7,726 nucleotides of DNA from CAYVZZ01 sp964456185 (lineage in GTDB: Bacteria; Pseudomonadota; Gammaproteobacteria; Pseudomonadales; Alcanivoracaceae). Where the stretch lies: contig CAYVZZ010000111.1 in assembly GCA_964456185.1 (NCBI GenBank), positions 1 to 7,726 of the forward strand, read 5' to 3'. Shown in pieces: positions 1 through 5,702 of the stretch (the first letter of the stretch is position 1; each line of letters opens with the position of its first letter). The notes below the pieces were generated by a model that did not search any database, had not been told where the DNA came from, and saw only the letters and a program-made list of their open reading frames with translations. The position numbers and the translations under genes are program-made.

Positions 1-439
1 AGGACAAAGATTGCAACATGGCAGACCAAAGAAGCTCGTATTTGTCTCGTAGATCAATCATTTCCTGGCGGGACTCACCATGCAAGGAGCGCCATTCAAA
101 AAGGAGGACATAGACCATATCCGACCCACCAACCAGCAACTCAAGGTGAGCATTGATCCCCTGACGCAACTGCTCAAGCGGCTCACTTTCCCCCCGAATG
201 GCCTCAGACAAGGCCGTAGACGCTTGCTCAAGCGCAAGGCGCATCAAGTCGACCAGAATGCTTTCCTTGGAGGGGTAACGGTAATGCAAGCTGCCAGGCA
301 GCATGCCACAAGCCTCGGCGATTTCTTTAACGGTGGTTTTATCGAACCCCTTTTGACGAAATAGACGAGCTGCAGCACCGAGCACAAACACTCGATCCGC
401 CTCCGCCACCGGCGTTACCTGATTTTTCTTTCTTCCCAC
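1..439 (-). CDS. TetR/AcrR-family transcriptional regulator (partial, C-terminus beyond window)
   Basis: The reverse strand encodes 146 residues with no stop before the window edge. The protein has a basic N-terminus (about residues 1-16), then a TetR-type DNA-binding domain: AARLFRQKGFDKTTVKEIAE leads into a helix-turn-helix at about residues 35-55 and the family's LHYRYPSKESIL segment. A helical ligand-binding domain starts near residue 63. The start is GTG at 439-437, preceded at 6 nt by GGGAG (450-446); the frame has an in-frame TAG upstream and no ATG candidate. An ATG at 453-451 is in a different frame. It is transcribed divergently from the PF10118 gene at 620, the usual arrangement for a local repressor that controls itself and its neighbour. 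In lipid and acyl-CoA loci such TetR proteins commonly sense acyl-CoAs; the ligand here is unknown. Family assignment is firm, target and effector are inference. Confidence 0.93.
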   Translation of the reverse strand, partial: MGRKKNQVTPVAEADRVFVLGAAARLFRQKGFDKTTVKEIAEACGMLPGSLHYRYPSKESILVDLMRLALEQASTALSEAIRGESEPLEQLRQGINAHLELLVGGSDMVYVLLFEWRSLHGESRQEMIDLRDKYELLWSAMLQSLS

Positions 440-466
440 AAGGCACTCCCATGCTGTAAGCCTTTG

Positions 467-475
467 ATTCTAGCA
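467..475 (-). promoter_or_regulatory. Candidate extended -10 promoter of the TetR gene
   Basis: Read on the minus strand the site is TGCTAGAAT, which matches an extended -10 (TGN plus a 5/6 TATAAT hexamer), 28 bp upstream of the GTG start. No convincing -35 lies 16-18 bp upstream, which extended -10 promoters often lack. Prediction by eye only. Confidence 0.35.
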
Positions 476-487
476 TTCCTTTTAAAG

Positions 488-521
488 TCGGCCCAGCTTT
501 GAAGGCCGATAGCAATATCGG
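488..521. promoter_or_regulatory. Candidate operator: two inverted repeats in the divergent TetR/PF10118 intergenic region
   Basis: Two perfect inverted repeats lie between the divergent genes. CCGATA-GCAA-TATCGG occupies 506-521. TCGGCC (488-493) pairs with GGCCGA (504-509) across 10 nt. Both lie within the 180 bp between the TetR start and the ATG at 620, upstream of the candidate -10 boxes for both genes. A 16-bp palindrome of this kind is a typical TetR-family operator size. The regulator-site link is inferred from position alone. Apart from these repeats and the -10 candidates, nothing else was seen in 440-619. Confidence 0.4.
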
Positions 522-552
522 AAATATACAGATTAAAGTTCGCTGTTTACCC

Positions 553-558
553 TAAAAT
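553..558 (+). promoter_or_regulatory. Candidate -10 box for the PF10118/SDR unit
   Basis: TAAAAT matches the sigma-70 -10 consensus at 5/6 positions and sits 61 bp before the ATG at 620. No good -35 hexamer is found at 16-18 bp spacing, so the promoter would be weak or activator-dependent. Confidence 0.3.
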
Positions 559-619
559 CTTGAATTTGGTTGTCGTACAAATAAAGTCCAGTGAATGCAC
601 TTTACTTGGGAGCAACCCA

Positions 620-1564
620 ATGGCTCTGGCAAACCGCAAGATTGGTTACGACGAGGTTGTAACCCGTGACATTCACTTTCCCATGAACATCGAAAACGTG
701 GCCCGCCACTGGTTTCGCAACGACCCTTGGTCCACTCACTGGATGAACGCCATTCTCGCCGCCGTCCCCGACGGTGAACGCTGGGTCATGAATTCCGCAA
801 GACGGCAGCTTGGCAAACTTGACGATCCAGAAGTGCTGAACGCAGCTAAAGAGTTCATTCGTCAGGAGCGCATTCATGCTCGTGAGCACGATGAAATGAA
901 CGCCATCGGCGTGCAACACGGGGTTCCCATCGACAAGGTTGAAGGCGTGTTCAAGCTGATCCGTAAACAACTCCAACACCGCCTCAGTGACGATATGCAG
1001 AGCTCCATCGCAGCGGCGTTTGAGCACTTCACGGCCATCATTTCCGCAGTGCTGCTTGAGCACCCGGAACTGTTTGACGAAACCCACCCTGATTTGCGTG
1101 CCATGCTCTACTGGCATTTTGTCGAAGAAACCGAGCACAAGAGCGTCAGTTATGACGTGTTCGTCGATGCCAGTGGTGGCGGCTATCGCAGTTACCGACT
1201 GCGTCTCAGTGGCATGCTACTGGCTATTGCCCTGGGCTTCCCCATTATGATCGGCAACCAGACCTATCTGCTCTACAAAGATCGTCAAATTCTGAATTTG
1301 CGCTCAGCCGCCAAAATGACCAAGGTGCTGTTCTGGCGTCCCGGCATTCTCTCCAAGGTTCTGACTGGCGTGCCCCCCTATTTCTCTCCCACTTTCCACC
1401 CTTGGGATGACGATAACCGTGATGTAATCCGAATCTGGAAACGCGCCTACGAAAGAACTGGCGACCCTCATAAGGCCTATCAAGCGCTCAGAGACCACCG
1501 CGCCAACAATGTACACGGTACATTCGAAACACCACAACCTGAACCCGCATGGGGGCAGGCATGA
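620..1564 (+). CDS. PF10118-family 'metal-dependent hydrolase' (COG3687-like), paralog 1
   Basis: The product has 314 residues. Recognisable family segments include FIRQERIHAREHDE, AAFEHFTA, HFVEETEHKSVSYDV and TFHPWDDDN. I chose ATG 620 because GGGAG (608-612) lies 7 nt upstream; the longer in-frame opening from TTG 560 has no ribosome-binding site and adds residues unlike the family. Candidate metal ligands are E53, E83-x-x-H86, E135 and E170-x-x-H173, the spacing pattern of a four-helix ferritin-like diiron centre. Residues about 195-218 are hydrophobic and may be a membrane-contacting segment. The family is annotated as predicted hydrolase without, to my knowledge, a settled reaction. The stop overlaps the SDR start as ATGA, so the two are probably cotranslated. 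A paralog of similar length lies at 4536-5405 on the other strand. Confidence 0.88.
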   Translation: MALANRKIGYDEVVTRDIHFPMNIENVARHWFRNDPWSTHWMNAILAAVPDGERWVMNSARRQLGKLDDPEVLNAAKEFIRQERIHAREHDEMNAIGVQHGVPIDKVEGVFKLIRKQLQHRLSDDMQSSIAAAFEHFTAIISAVLLEHPELFDETHPDLRAMLYWHFVEETEHKSVSYDVFVDASGGGYRSYRLRLSGMLLAIALGFPIMIGNQTYLLYKDRQILNLRSAAKMTKVLFWRPGILSKVLTGVPPYFSPTFHPWDDDNRDVIRIWKRAYERTGDPHKAYQALRDHRANNVHGTFETPQPEPAWGQA

Positions 1565-2115
1565 AAAAGAACCCTTTGCCCCCATCAACTCAGGCGGCAG
1601 CTGTCATCACCGGGGCGGGTAGTGGCATCGGTCGTAGCTTCACTTACGAAGTTGCCCGTCGCGGCGGCTCGGTACTGTGTGTCGATATCAATGAAGAGCG
1701 CGCCGAACAGGTAGCCAGCAGCCTGCGAGCACTCGGCACTCACGCCGTTGCCCTGGGGTGTGATGTGGGCGATGAAAAACAGATGGCCTCCCTAGCGGAT
1801 AATGCTGAGCGCTTGCTCGGCAGGCCGGTAACCCTGGTGATCAACAACGCTGGCGTCGGCCTCGGCGGCCCAATCGGCGAAGTATCACTTAAAGACTGGC
1901 GCTGGTGTATGAACGTCAATCTATGGGGCGTTATTCACGGCTGCCATTTTTTTGCCCCTCAGCTTCGCGATATGGGCTATGGAGGCATCATCAATGTGGC
2001 CTCTGCTGCCGCATTCGGGTCCGCCCCGGAAATGGCCGCCTACAACGTCACCAAGGCGGGGGTGCTGGCATTGGCATCACTGATTCGATCGGAGTTGGCG
2101 ACAAGGGATTCGTAA
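1561..2115 (+). pseudogene. Short-chain dehydrogenase/reductase (SDR), C-terminally truncated
   Basis: The frame gives 184 residues from ATG 1561, which overlaps the upstream stop (ATGA) and has GGGGGCAGG just before it. It contains the NAD(P)-binding TGAGSGIG (residues 17-24), D42 after the second beta strand, NNAG (95-98), and the catalytic set N120, S148, Y161 and K165 (YNVTK). Classical SDRs of this type run about 250-290 residues. Here homology-like sequence ends near LASLIRSELA and stops five residues later, so the substrate loop and C-terminal helices are gone. The sequence beyond is the antisense of an acyl-CoA ligase gene. It would normally be an NAD(P)-dependent alcohol/ketone oxidoreductase, perhaps acting on a lipid. 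The lost part makes activity unlikely. SDR identity is firm; the substrate is unknown. Confidence 0.85.
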
Positions 2116-2531
2116 TCAATACACCCTTGTGGACACTCACCCTCGCCCATGAAGACAACATGCTTGATAGACTCAAGCTGTGACTGCAGGGATGGCAGCA
2201 ACGCTGCAAACGTGTCATCAACGAAAAGTACCGTGGAACCTGAGTCATTCAAGGTATAGGCGACTTCCGGTGGCGCGAGCCGAATATTGACTGGATTCAC
2301 TGCCGCACCGGCCCACGGCACTGCATAGAAATACTCCAGATATCGATCACTGTTTAACGCCAGTATGGCAACCCTGTCCCCCGCATTGACGCCCAGACCC
2401 AGCAACCCGTTAGCAAGGCATGCGATACGATCTTCAAACTCTCGCCAGGTTTGCCGCCGGCTAGCAAAAATAGTCGCCGTTCCTTGGCCGTTTAATTGAA
2501 CGGCACGGCGCAAAGTCTGTGAAATATACAT
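2040..2531 (-). pseudogene. Acyl-CoA synthetase (AMP-binding, ANL superfamily), N-terminal fragment
   Basis: The frame gives 163 residues starting at ATG 2531-2529, with GAGGAG (2544-2539) 7 nt upstream. The N-terminus is typical of fatty-acid/acyl-CoA ligases: TWREFEDRIACLANGLLGLG, then GDRVAILALNSDRYLEYFYAVPWAGAAVNPVNIRLAP, then a YTLNDSGSTVLFVDD strand. Intact enzymes have about 500-550 residues. This one stops before the P-loop-like TSGTTG motif and lacks the whole catalytic core and C-terminal lid, so it cannot form acyl-adenylate. The sequence beyond about residue 145 reads antisense into the SDR gene. It is the last gene of the minus-strand operon, 47 bp after the thioesterase stop. 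The intact ancestor would have activated a carboxylic acid as its CoA thioester; the substrate cannot be read from this fragment. Confidence 0.88.
2070..2110. other. Rearrangement junction between the convergent SDR and acyl-CoA ligase genes
   Basis: On the plus strand, SDR-like sequence runs to about 2105. On the minus strand, ligase-like sequence runs from 2531 to about 2075-2100. Both genes lose their 3' portions here and their remaining frames overlap tail-to-tail at 2040-2115. No IS, terminal repeat or long direct repeat is seen at the point. A deletion of roughly 1.4 kb or more (about 0.3 kb of SDR plus about 1.1 kb of ligase) would explain it; an inversion or an assembly error would also do so. 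The exact breakpoint cannot be placed without an intact relative. Confidence 0.75.
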
Positions 2532-2578
2532 AACAGAGCTCCTCTATTGAGGCAGAAGGTGGATGTTTATAGGTTGGA

Positions 2579-3535
2579 TTAGCTAGAGGCGAAGACTCTC
2601 TTATAAATGAAGCGGCCTCGGGATACCTGGTCGCCATCAAGAAATACATCCACAACAACTACAATGAAGCGCTTCCCTTCACGAATAATGTTCGGTTTGG
2701 CCACCAACGTACCCGCAAAGGCAGGGCGCAAATAATCCAAAGTCATACTTGAGCATACGGGCTTACTTTGTTCATCCTGATTCTTTGTTAAGTGAATGCC
2801 GGCAACGAGCTCCGCGAAGCTTGCGATAATACCGCCATGGAAAGTCTTGATCAGTGGATTACCAATGTGCTGCTCACGAAACGGCATTTTATAGGTTTTT
2901 TCACCGTTATCACTCGAAGCCGCAATACCAAGAAATTTTTCGTATGGTGATGCATCGCCGGCCACAGCAGAGGGAGCTGTCATCCTTTCTTTTTCGGAGC
3001 TTATGATTCCTGCATCATCGGCTGTTTTTTTCTCCGAGGGATTATTCTCATGACCAGCATTCATTGACTGATCAAAAGAAGGGCCTGCAGTTCCTATCGC
3101 AAAACTCCCTGATACCGACGCCAACAGATTTCCTCCATAACGTCCAAACGCCTCTCCACGGACATAGGCAATACTCTGTTCAACTGCAAAACAGGTGACA
3201 TTACAAGTCACCCCTTCGCCAGGCTTAGGTTTAGCGATAAAATCAACGCGCAAATCAATTGTCGCAATCGGCCGCATGTTGCCGAGACGCACAAAAATCG
3301 CCAAACCACATGCCGTATCAAGTAAGGTAGCGATGGCTCCTCGATGAAGCATACCCTGCTGATCACAAACCTCTTCCACACAAGGCATGCTCATTACCGC
3401 GCCATCTTTGGTCATTTCATCCATTGCGATACCAAAAACCCTGAATAACGGATGCCCTGAACCAAAAAACGCCTTTGCAGCAAGCAGTTCTCTCGGAAGT
3501 GATTTTTCAGCTGTCATATTTAGCAACTTTTTCAT
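2579..3535 (-). CDS. Tandem hotdog-fold thioesterase (two PaaI/4HBT-like domains fused)
   Basis: The 318-residue product holds two hotdog domains. Domain 1 is about residues 20-150, with active-site motif H64-R65-G66 and D73 followed by TIDLRVDFIAKPKPGE. Domain 2 is about residues 195-318, with H233-G234-G235 and E242, then SSMTLDYLRPAFAGT and a C-terminal strand. The linker at about 151-194 is polar (Ser, Lys, Glu, Asp rich) and probably disordered. PaaI-type proteins are normally single domains of about 140 residues that dimerise; a fusion could form the dimer within one chain. They hydrolyse acyl-CoA thioesters in the cytoplasm. The ATG at 3535 shares one base with the upstream stop (TGATG), indicating translational coupling. 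The variant HRG in domain 1 may alter its activity, with HGG plus E242 in domain 2 the better catalytic candidate. Substrate unknown. Confidence 0.87.
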   Translation of the reverse strand: MKKLLNMTAEKSLPRELLAAKAFFGSGHPLFRVFGIAMDEMTKDGAVMSMPCVEEVCDQQGMLHRGAIATLLDTACGLAIFVRLGNMRPIATIDLRVDFIAKPKPGEGVTCNVTCFAVEQSIAYVRGEAFGRYGGNLLASVSGSFAIGTAGPSFDQSMNAGHENNPSEKKTADDAGIISSEKERMTAPSAVAGDASPYEKFLGIAASSDNGEKTYKMPFREQHIGNPLIKTFHGGIIASFAELVAGIHLTKNQDEQSKPVCSSMTLDYLRPAFAGTLVAKPNIIREGKRFIVVVVDVFLDGDQVSRGRFIYKRVFASS

Positions 3536-4536
3536 CAGAGTTTTGAAGCGGCATCCGCATATCGGGTCTCTTCAACACGCACAGATTCAATGGCGGCCGT
3601 TATTGCCTCTTCAGGGAATATTTCACTTTCGGACCCCTTTCGCAGGCAATCGGCCAGAGCAGACCATGCCTCAGCGCTAGTGCGCATCAGCTCGACCAAG
3701 CCTGCCCCATGTATTTCAGGAACAATTTCACTCGCTTCATCGAGAAACTCTGAATACATCGCTCTAAATCCGCCACCTCCAGTCCCTCGTTTTTCAATCA
3801 CTTGATAGGCAAAACGGAGTAACCATTGCCATTTATCAACCGCTTTCCAGCGAGGAAGATCATTTATCCAGGTCGTCAAAGCCTCTATACCCTGGTTCCG
3901 GCTCCCCTTCTGGAGATTTTCAGCATTCTGGACAATTGCACTGCGCACTTTTTCGGCAGAAACCTGCACCGAAACCCTTTCGGGTGCGAACAATGAACCA
4001 TGATGGATAAAGGGTGGCGACAGAGAAAATCTGGCTTTAGCCAGCTTGTCACGGGGCACCTCTAGAAGTCCTGGTCGCTCGGTGTCACTGACGAGCAGAG
4101 TCTCGCCCTTCTCAGCTCGCTGCCAGGCTACGATGGCGTGACCGGGAAAATGTGTACTGCTTTGAAAATAAGGAAGGTGAAAAATATCAGTTAAGAGAAG
4201 CGCAGGCCGCCCCGCATCAAGATAGGTATCCAACGCATCCGCTGCAACATCCCGATCCTGCCAGCTCTCCCAGCGAAACGGCACACCCAGTGTAGAGAAC
4301 ACTGTTTCCTCAAAGCCCATTGAGCGAACATGGACAATAAACGGGGTGTCCTTGCCTGGTATTTCTACATAGGTAATACCAAGCCCGGCACCCAGCCCGA
4401 AGCAGAAAGCTTCCGTCAACTTAAGCCCATGAAACTCCAGCAGGTCTCTGATAGCCGAACTGCCACAGTGACGCCCAGGCCGATGTGTATGAGGAACATC
4501 AAAGGTACTGGGGTTATCCTTCTTGTCCCCCTGCAT
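3535..4536 (-). CDS. BtrH_N / DUF4872 domain protein (papain-like cysteine acyltransferase or hydrolase)
   Basis: The 333-residue product begins with a BtrH_N-like domain (about 15-145). It contains HCGSSAIRDLLEFHG with probable nucleophile C24, a glycine-rich GLGAGLGITY segment, LLLTDIFHLPY, and PGHAIVAW with probable catalytic H133, followed by D151. The C-terminal half (about 150-325) resembles DUF4872, including GGGGFRAMYSEFLDEA. In butirosin biosynthesis, BtrH transfers an aminoacyl side chain from the carrier protein BtrI to the aminoglycoside, using a cysteine-protease-like fold. No carrier protein or aminoglycoside gene is seen here, so the acyl donor and acceptor are unknown, and a lipid-linked acyl or amide is plausible. 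Start ATG 4536-4534 has GAGG (4547-4544) 7 nt upstream and overlaps the previous stop as TGATG. Domain assignment is from motif recognition. Confidence 0.83.
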   Translation of the reverse strand: MQGDKKDNPSTFDVPHTHRPGRHCGSSAIRDLLEFHGLKLTEAFCFGLGAGLGITYVEIPGKDTPFIVHVRSMGFEETVFSTLGVPFRWESWQDRDVAADALDTYLDAGRPALLLTDIFHLPYFQSSTHFPGHAIVAWQRAEKGETLLVSDTERPGLLEVPRDKLAKARFSLSPPFIHHGSLFAPERVSVQVSAEKVRSAIVQNAENLQKGSRNQGIEALTTWINDLPRWKAVDKWQWLLRFAYQVIEKRGTGGGGFRAMYSEFLDEASEIVPEIHGAGLVELMRTSAEAWSALADCLRKGSESEIFPEEAITAAIESVRVEETRYADAASKL

Positions 4537-5405
4537 CAGGCTGCCTCACTCACTGGAGCCGGACAATAAATAGTTTCCGATGCCCGCATCGGATCTCCAT
4601 GAGCCTCATACTCCGCCAACCACGCGGCAACTTTCTCAGGCATACCGGTATCCCAAGGGTGAAACCCAGGGCGGAACCAAGCGAGAAAATCAGGCAGCAT
4701 GCCTGTGAGAATACCTTTTCGCCCATAAAGCTTATTCAGGCCCCGCAGAATCACACTAGGCTGGCGCGTCACACCATCAAGCTTGAGCATATTCCAAAAT
4801 ACTGGAGCCACGACAAGGTGAACCATCAGAGTCGCGATCACCAACGCGGAGGCGCGTGTCAGGTAGCCCCCACCTGCCGCTCCCTGGTAAAGATCATAGG
4901 CCACGGCCTTGTGTTCTACTTCTTCAACCCCGTGCCAAAGAAACAACGCTCTCATGACGGGATCGGCCTCGCCAAACATGTCGCTCTTCTCGCTAACCAT
5001 GGCTTCGCCCAGGGTTGCCGTAAAGTGCTCAAACGCCGCAGTCATGGCGAGCTGATACTTCTTCGGCAGGTACTTTTGTGTGGTGCGAATAAACGTCCTT
5101 AAATTCGTAGTGACCTTATCTACATCCACGCCCTGGCTGGCCATCACATCGTTGAAACGATCATGGACAATGCCGTGCTGACCTTCCTGGCGAATAAAGT
5201 GACGAATGTCCTCGATCAGCTGATCATCTGTCACCTGATCCTTGAAGTTACGCACTGACTGGATAAAGAAGCGCTCTCCCTCCGGGAAATGTACTGAGAG
5301 GGCGTCAAAAAAGCGGGTCAGCACGGGATCACCGCCATTCCAGTGCCGCGGCACTGATGAGACATCAAAAGCAACTTTACGTGGCTGGATTGGCAAAGAA
5401 GTCAT
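4536..5405 (-). CDS. PF10118-family 'metal-dependent hydrolase' (COG3687-like), paralog 2
   Basis: From ATG 5405-5403 the product is 289 residues. GGAGG (5414-5410) sits 4 nt upstream. A longer opening to 5510 would run through the predicted promoter and has no family-like sequence, so I reject it. The diiron-type residue set of paralog 1 is conserved: E44, E74-x-x-H77, E126 (AAFEHFTA) and E162-x-x-H165 (EEVEHKAVAYDL), plus GFHPWD near the C-terminus. A hydrophobic stretch at about 185-207 may touch or cross the membrane. It is the first gene of the minus-strand operon and its stop shares one base with the BtrH-like start (TGATG). The biochemical reaction is unsettled; the motif spacing suggests a ferritin-like metal centre acting on a lipid substrate, which is inference. 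Confidence 0.88.
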   Translation of the reverse strand: MTSLPIQPRKVAFDVSSVPRHWNGGDPVLTRFFDALSVHFPEGERFFIQSVRNFKDQVTDDQLIEDIRHFIRQEGQHGIVHDRFNDVMASQGVDVDKVTTNLRTFIRTTQKYLPKKYQLAMTAAFEHFTATLGEAMVSEKSDMFGEADPVMRALFLWHGVEEVEHKAVAYDLYQGAAGGGYLTRASALVIATLMVHLVVAPVFWNMLKLDGVTRQPSVILRGLNKLYGRKGILTGMLPDFLAWFRPGFHPWDTGMPEKVAAWLAEYEAHGDPMRASETIYCPAPVSEAA

Positions 5406-5434
5406 AATTCCTCCAATGAAACAGGTTGTCTTTA

Positions 5435-5481
5435 GGTTGACATCCTTCGATGTTATTTGGCCAACTAACCAAATGTCAACC
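5435..5481. promoter_or_regulatory. Nested inverted repeats forming a candidate operator over the operon promoter
   Basis: TTGG-N8-CCAA (5457-5472, sequence TTGGCCAACTAACCAA, extendable to ATTTGG/CCAAAT at 5455-5474) lies in the spacer between the -35 and -10. An outer perfect 9-bp inverted repeat, GGTTGACAT (5435-5443) and ATGTCAACC (5473-5481), brackets the promoter: one arm carries the -35, the other lies at the transcription start. A repressor bound here would block RNA polymerase. The half-sites differ from the repeats beside the TetR gene, so a different regulator may act here. The rest of 5406-5702 shows only a short GCGCT/AGCGC repeat (5561-5577) and the next gene's leader. Confidence 0.5.
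5450..5479 (-). promoter_or_regulatory. Sigma-70 promoter of the PF10118-2/BtrH/thioesterase/ligase operon
   Basis: On the minus strand TTGACA (5479-5474) is a perfect -35 hexamer. An 18-bp spacer separates it from TAACAT (5455-5450), a 4/6 -10. The predicted start of transcription is near 5443, leaving a leader of about 38 nt before ATG 5405. This is the best promoter match in the window, but was found by eye. Confidence 0.6.
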
Positions 5482-5675
5482 AGAACAAACCTACAAAGCG
5501 GCAAAACCACGTAAGTTTCATGCTTATAACTTTCGAAGTAGTGATTCGACCATGAAAGATGCGCTAAATATCAGCGCTATGGGCCGATCAAAAGCCAAGA
5601 AGTGAGAATCACCACATTTTACGAAATATTCAGAATTCCCTTAAACATTCGGTTCGACCCTGTCGTTTGTAACCG

Positions 5676-5697
5676 ATAAATTTATAGAGCAAGGAAG
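5676..5697 (+). promoter_or_regulatory. Leader elements of the membrane-protein gene: AT palindrome and ribosome-binding site
   Basis: AAGGAAG (5691-5697) is a good Shine-Dalgarno sequence 5 nt before ATG 5703 and decides that start. ATAAATTTAT (5676-5685) is a perfect 10-bp palindrome and could contain a -10 (TAAATT at 5677), with only a poor -35 (TTCGAC, 5653-5658) 18 bp upstream. The promoter part is weakly supported. Confidence 0.45.
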
Positions 5698-5702
5698 TAC
5701 CG

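Noticed and set aside
80..364. Open frame on the plus strand
   Set aside because: It lies antisense to the well-supported TetR gene and its translation resembles no known family.
560..619. N-terminal extension of paralog 1 from TTG 560
   Set aside because: No ribosome-binding site precedes it, while ATG 620 has GGGAG at good spacing and family-like sequence begins there.
602..1138. Long minus-strand open frame within paralog 1
   Set aside because: It is antisense to conserved PF10118 motifs and shows no recognisable domain or start signal.
2541..2552. Hairpin CCTC-TATT-GAGG overlapping the ligase ribosome-binding site
   Set aside because: The stem has only four pairs, too weak to claim regulation, and the gene downstream is a remnant.
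2981..2983. Internal ATG of the double thioesterase as a separate start for domain 2
   Set aside because: The following residues look like a plausible N-terminus, but the only purine-rich stretch abuts the ATG with no spacer. A continuous fusion is the simpler reading.
5406..5510. N-terminal extension of paralog 2
   Set aside because: It would overlap the consensus-like promoter and operator. ATG 5405 has a strong GGAGG and matches the family's normal start.
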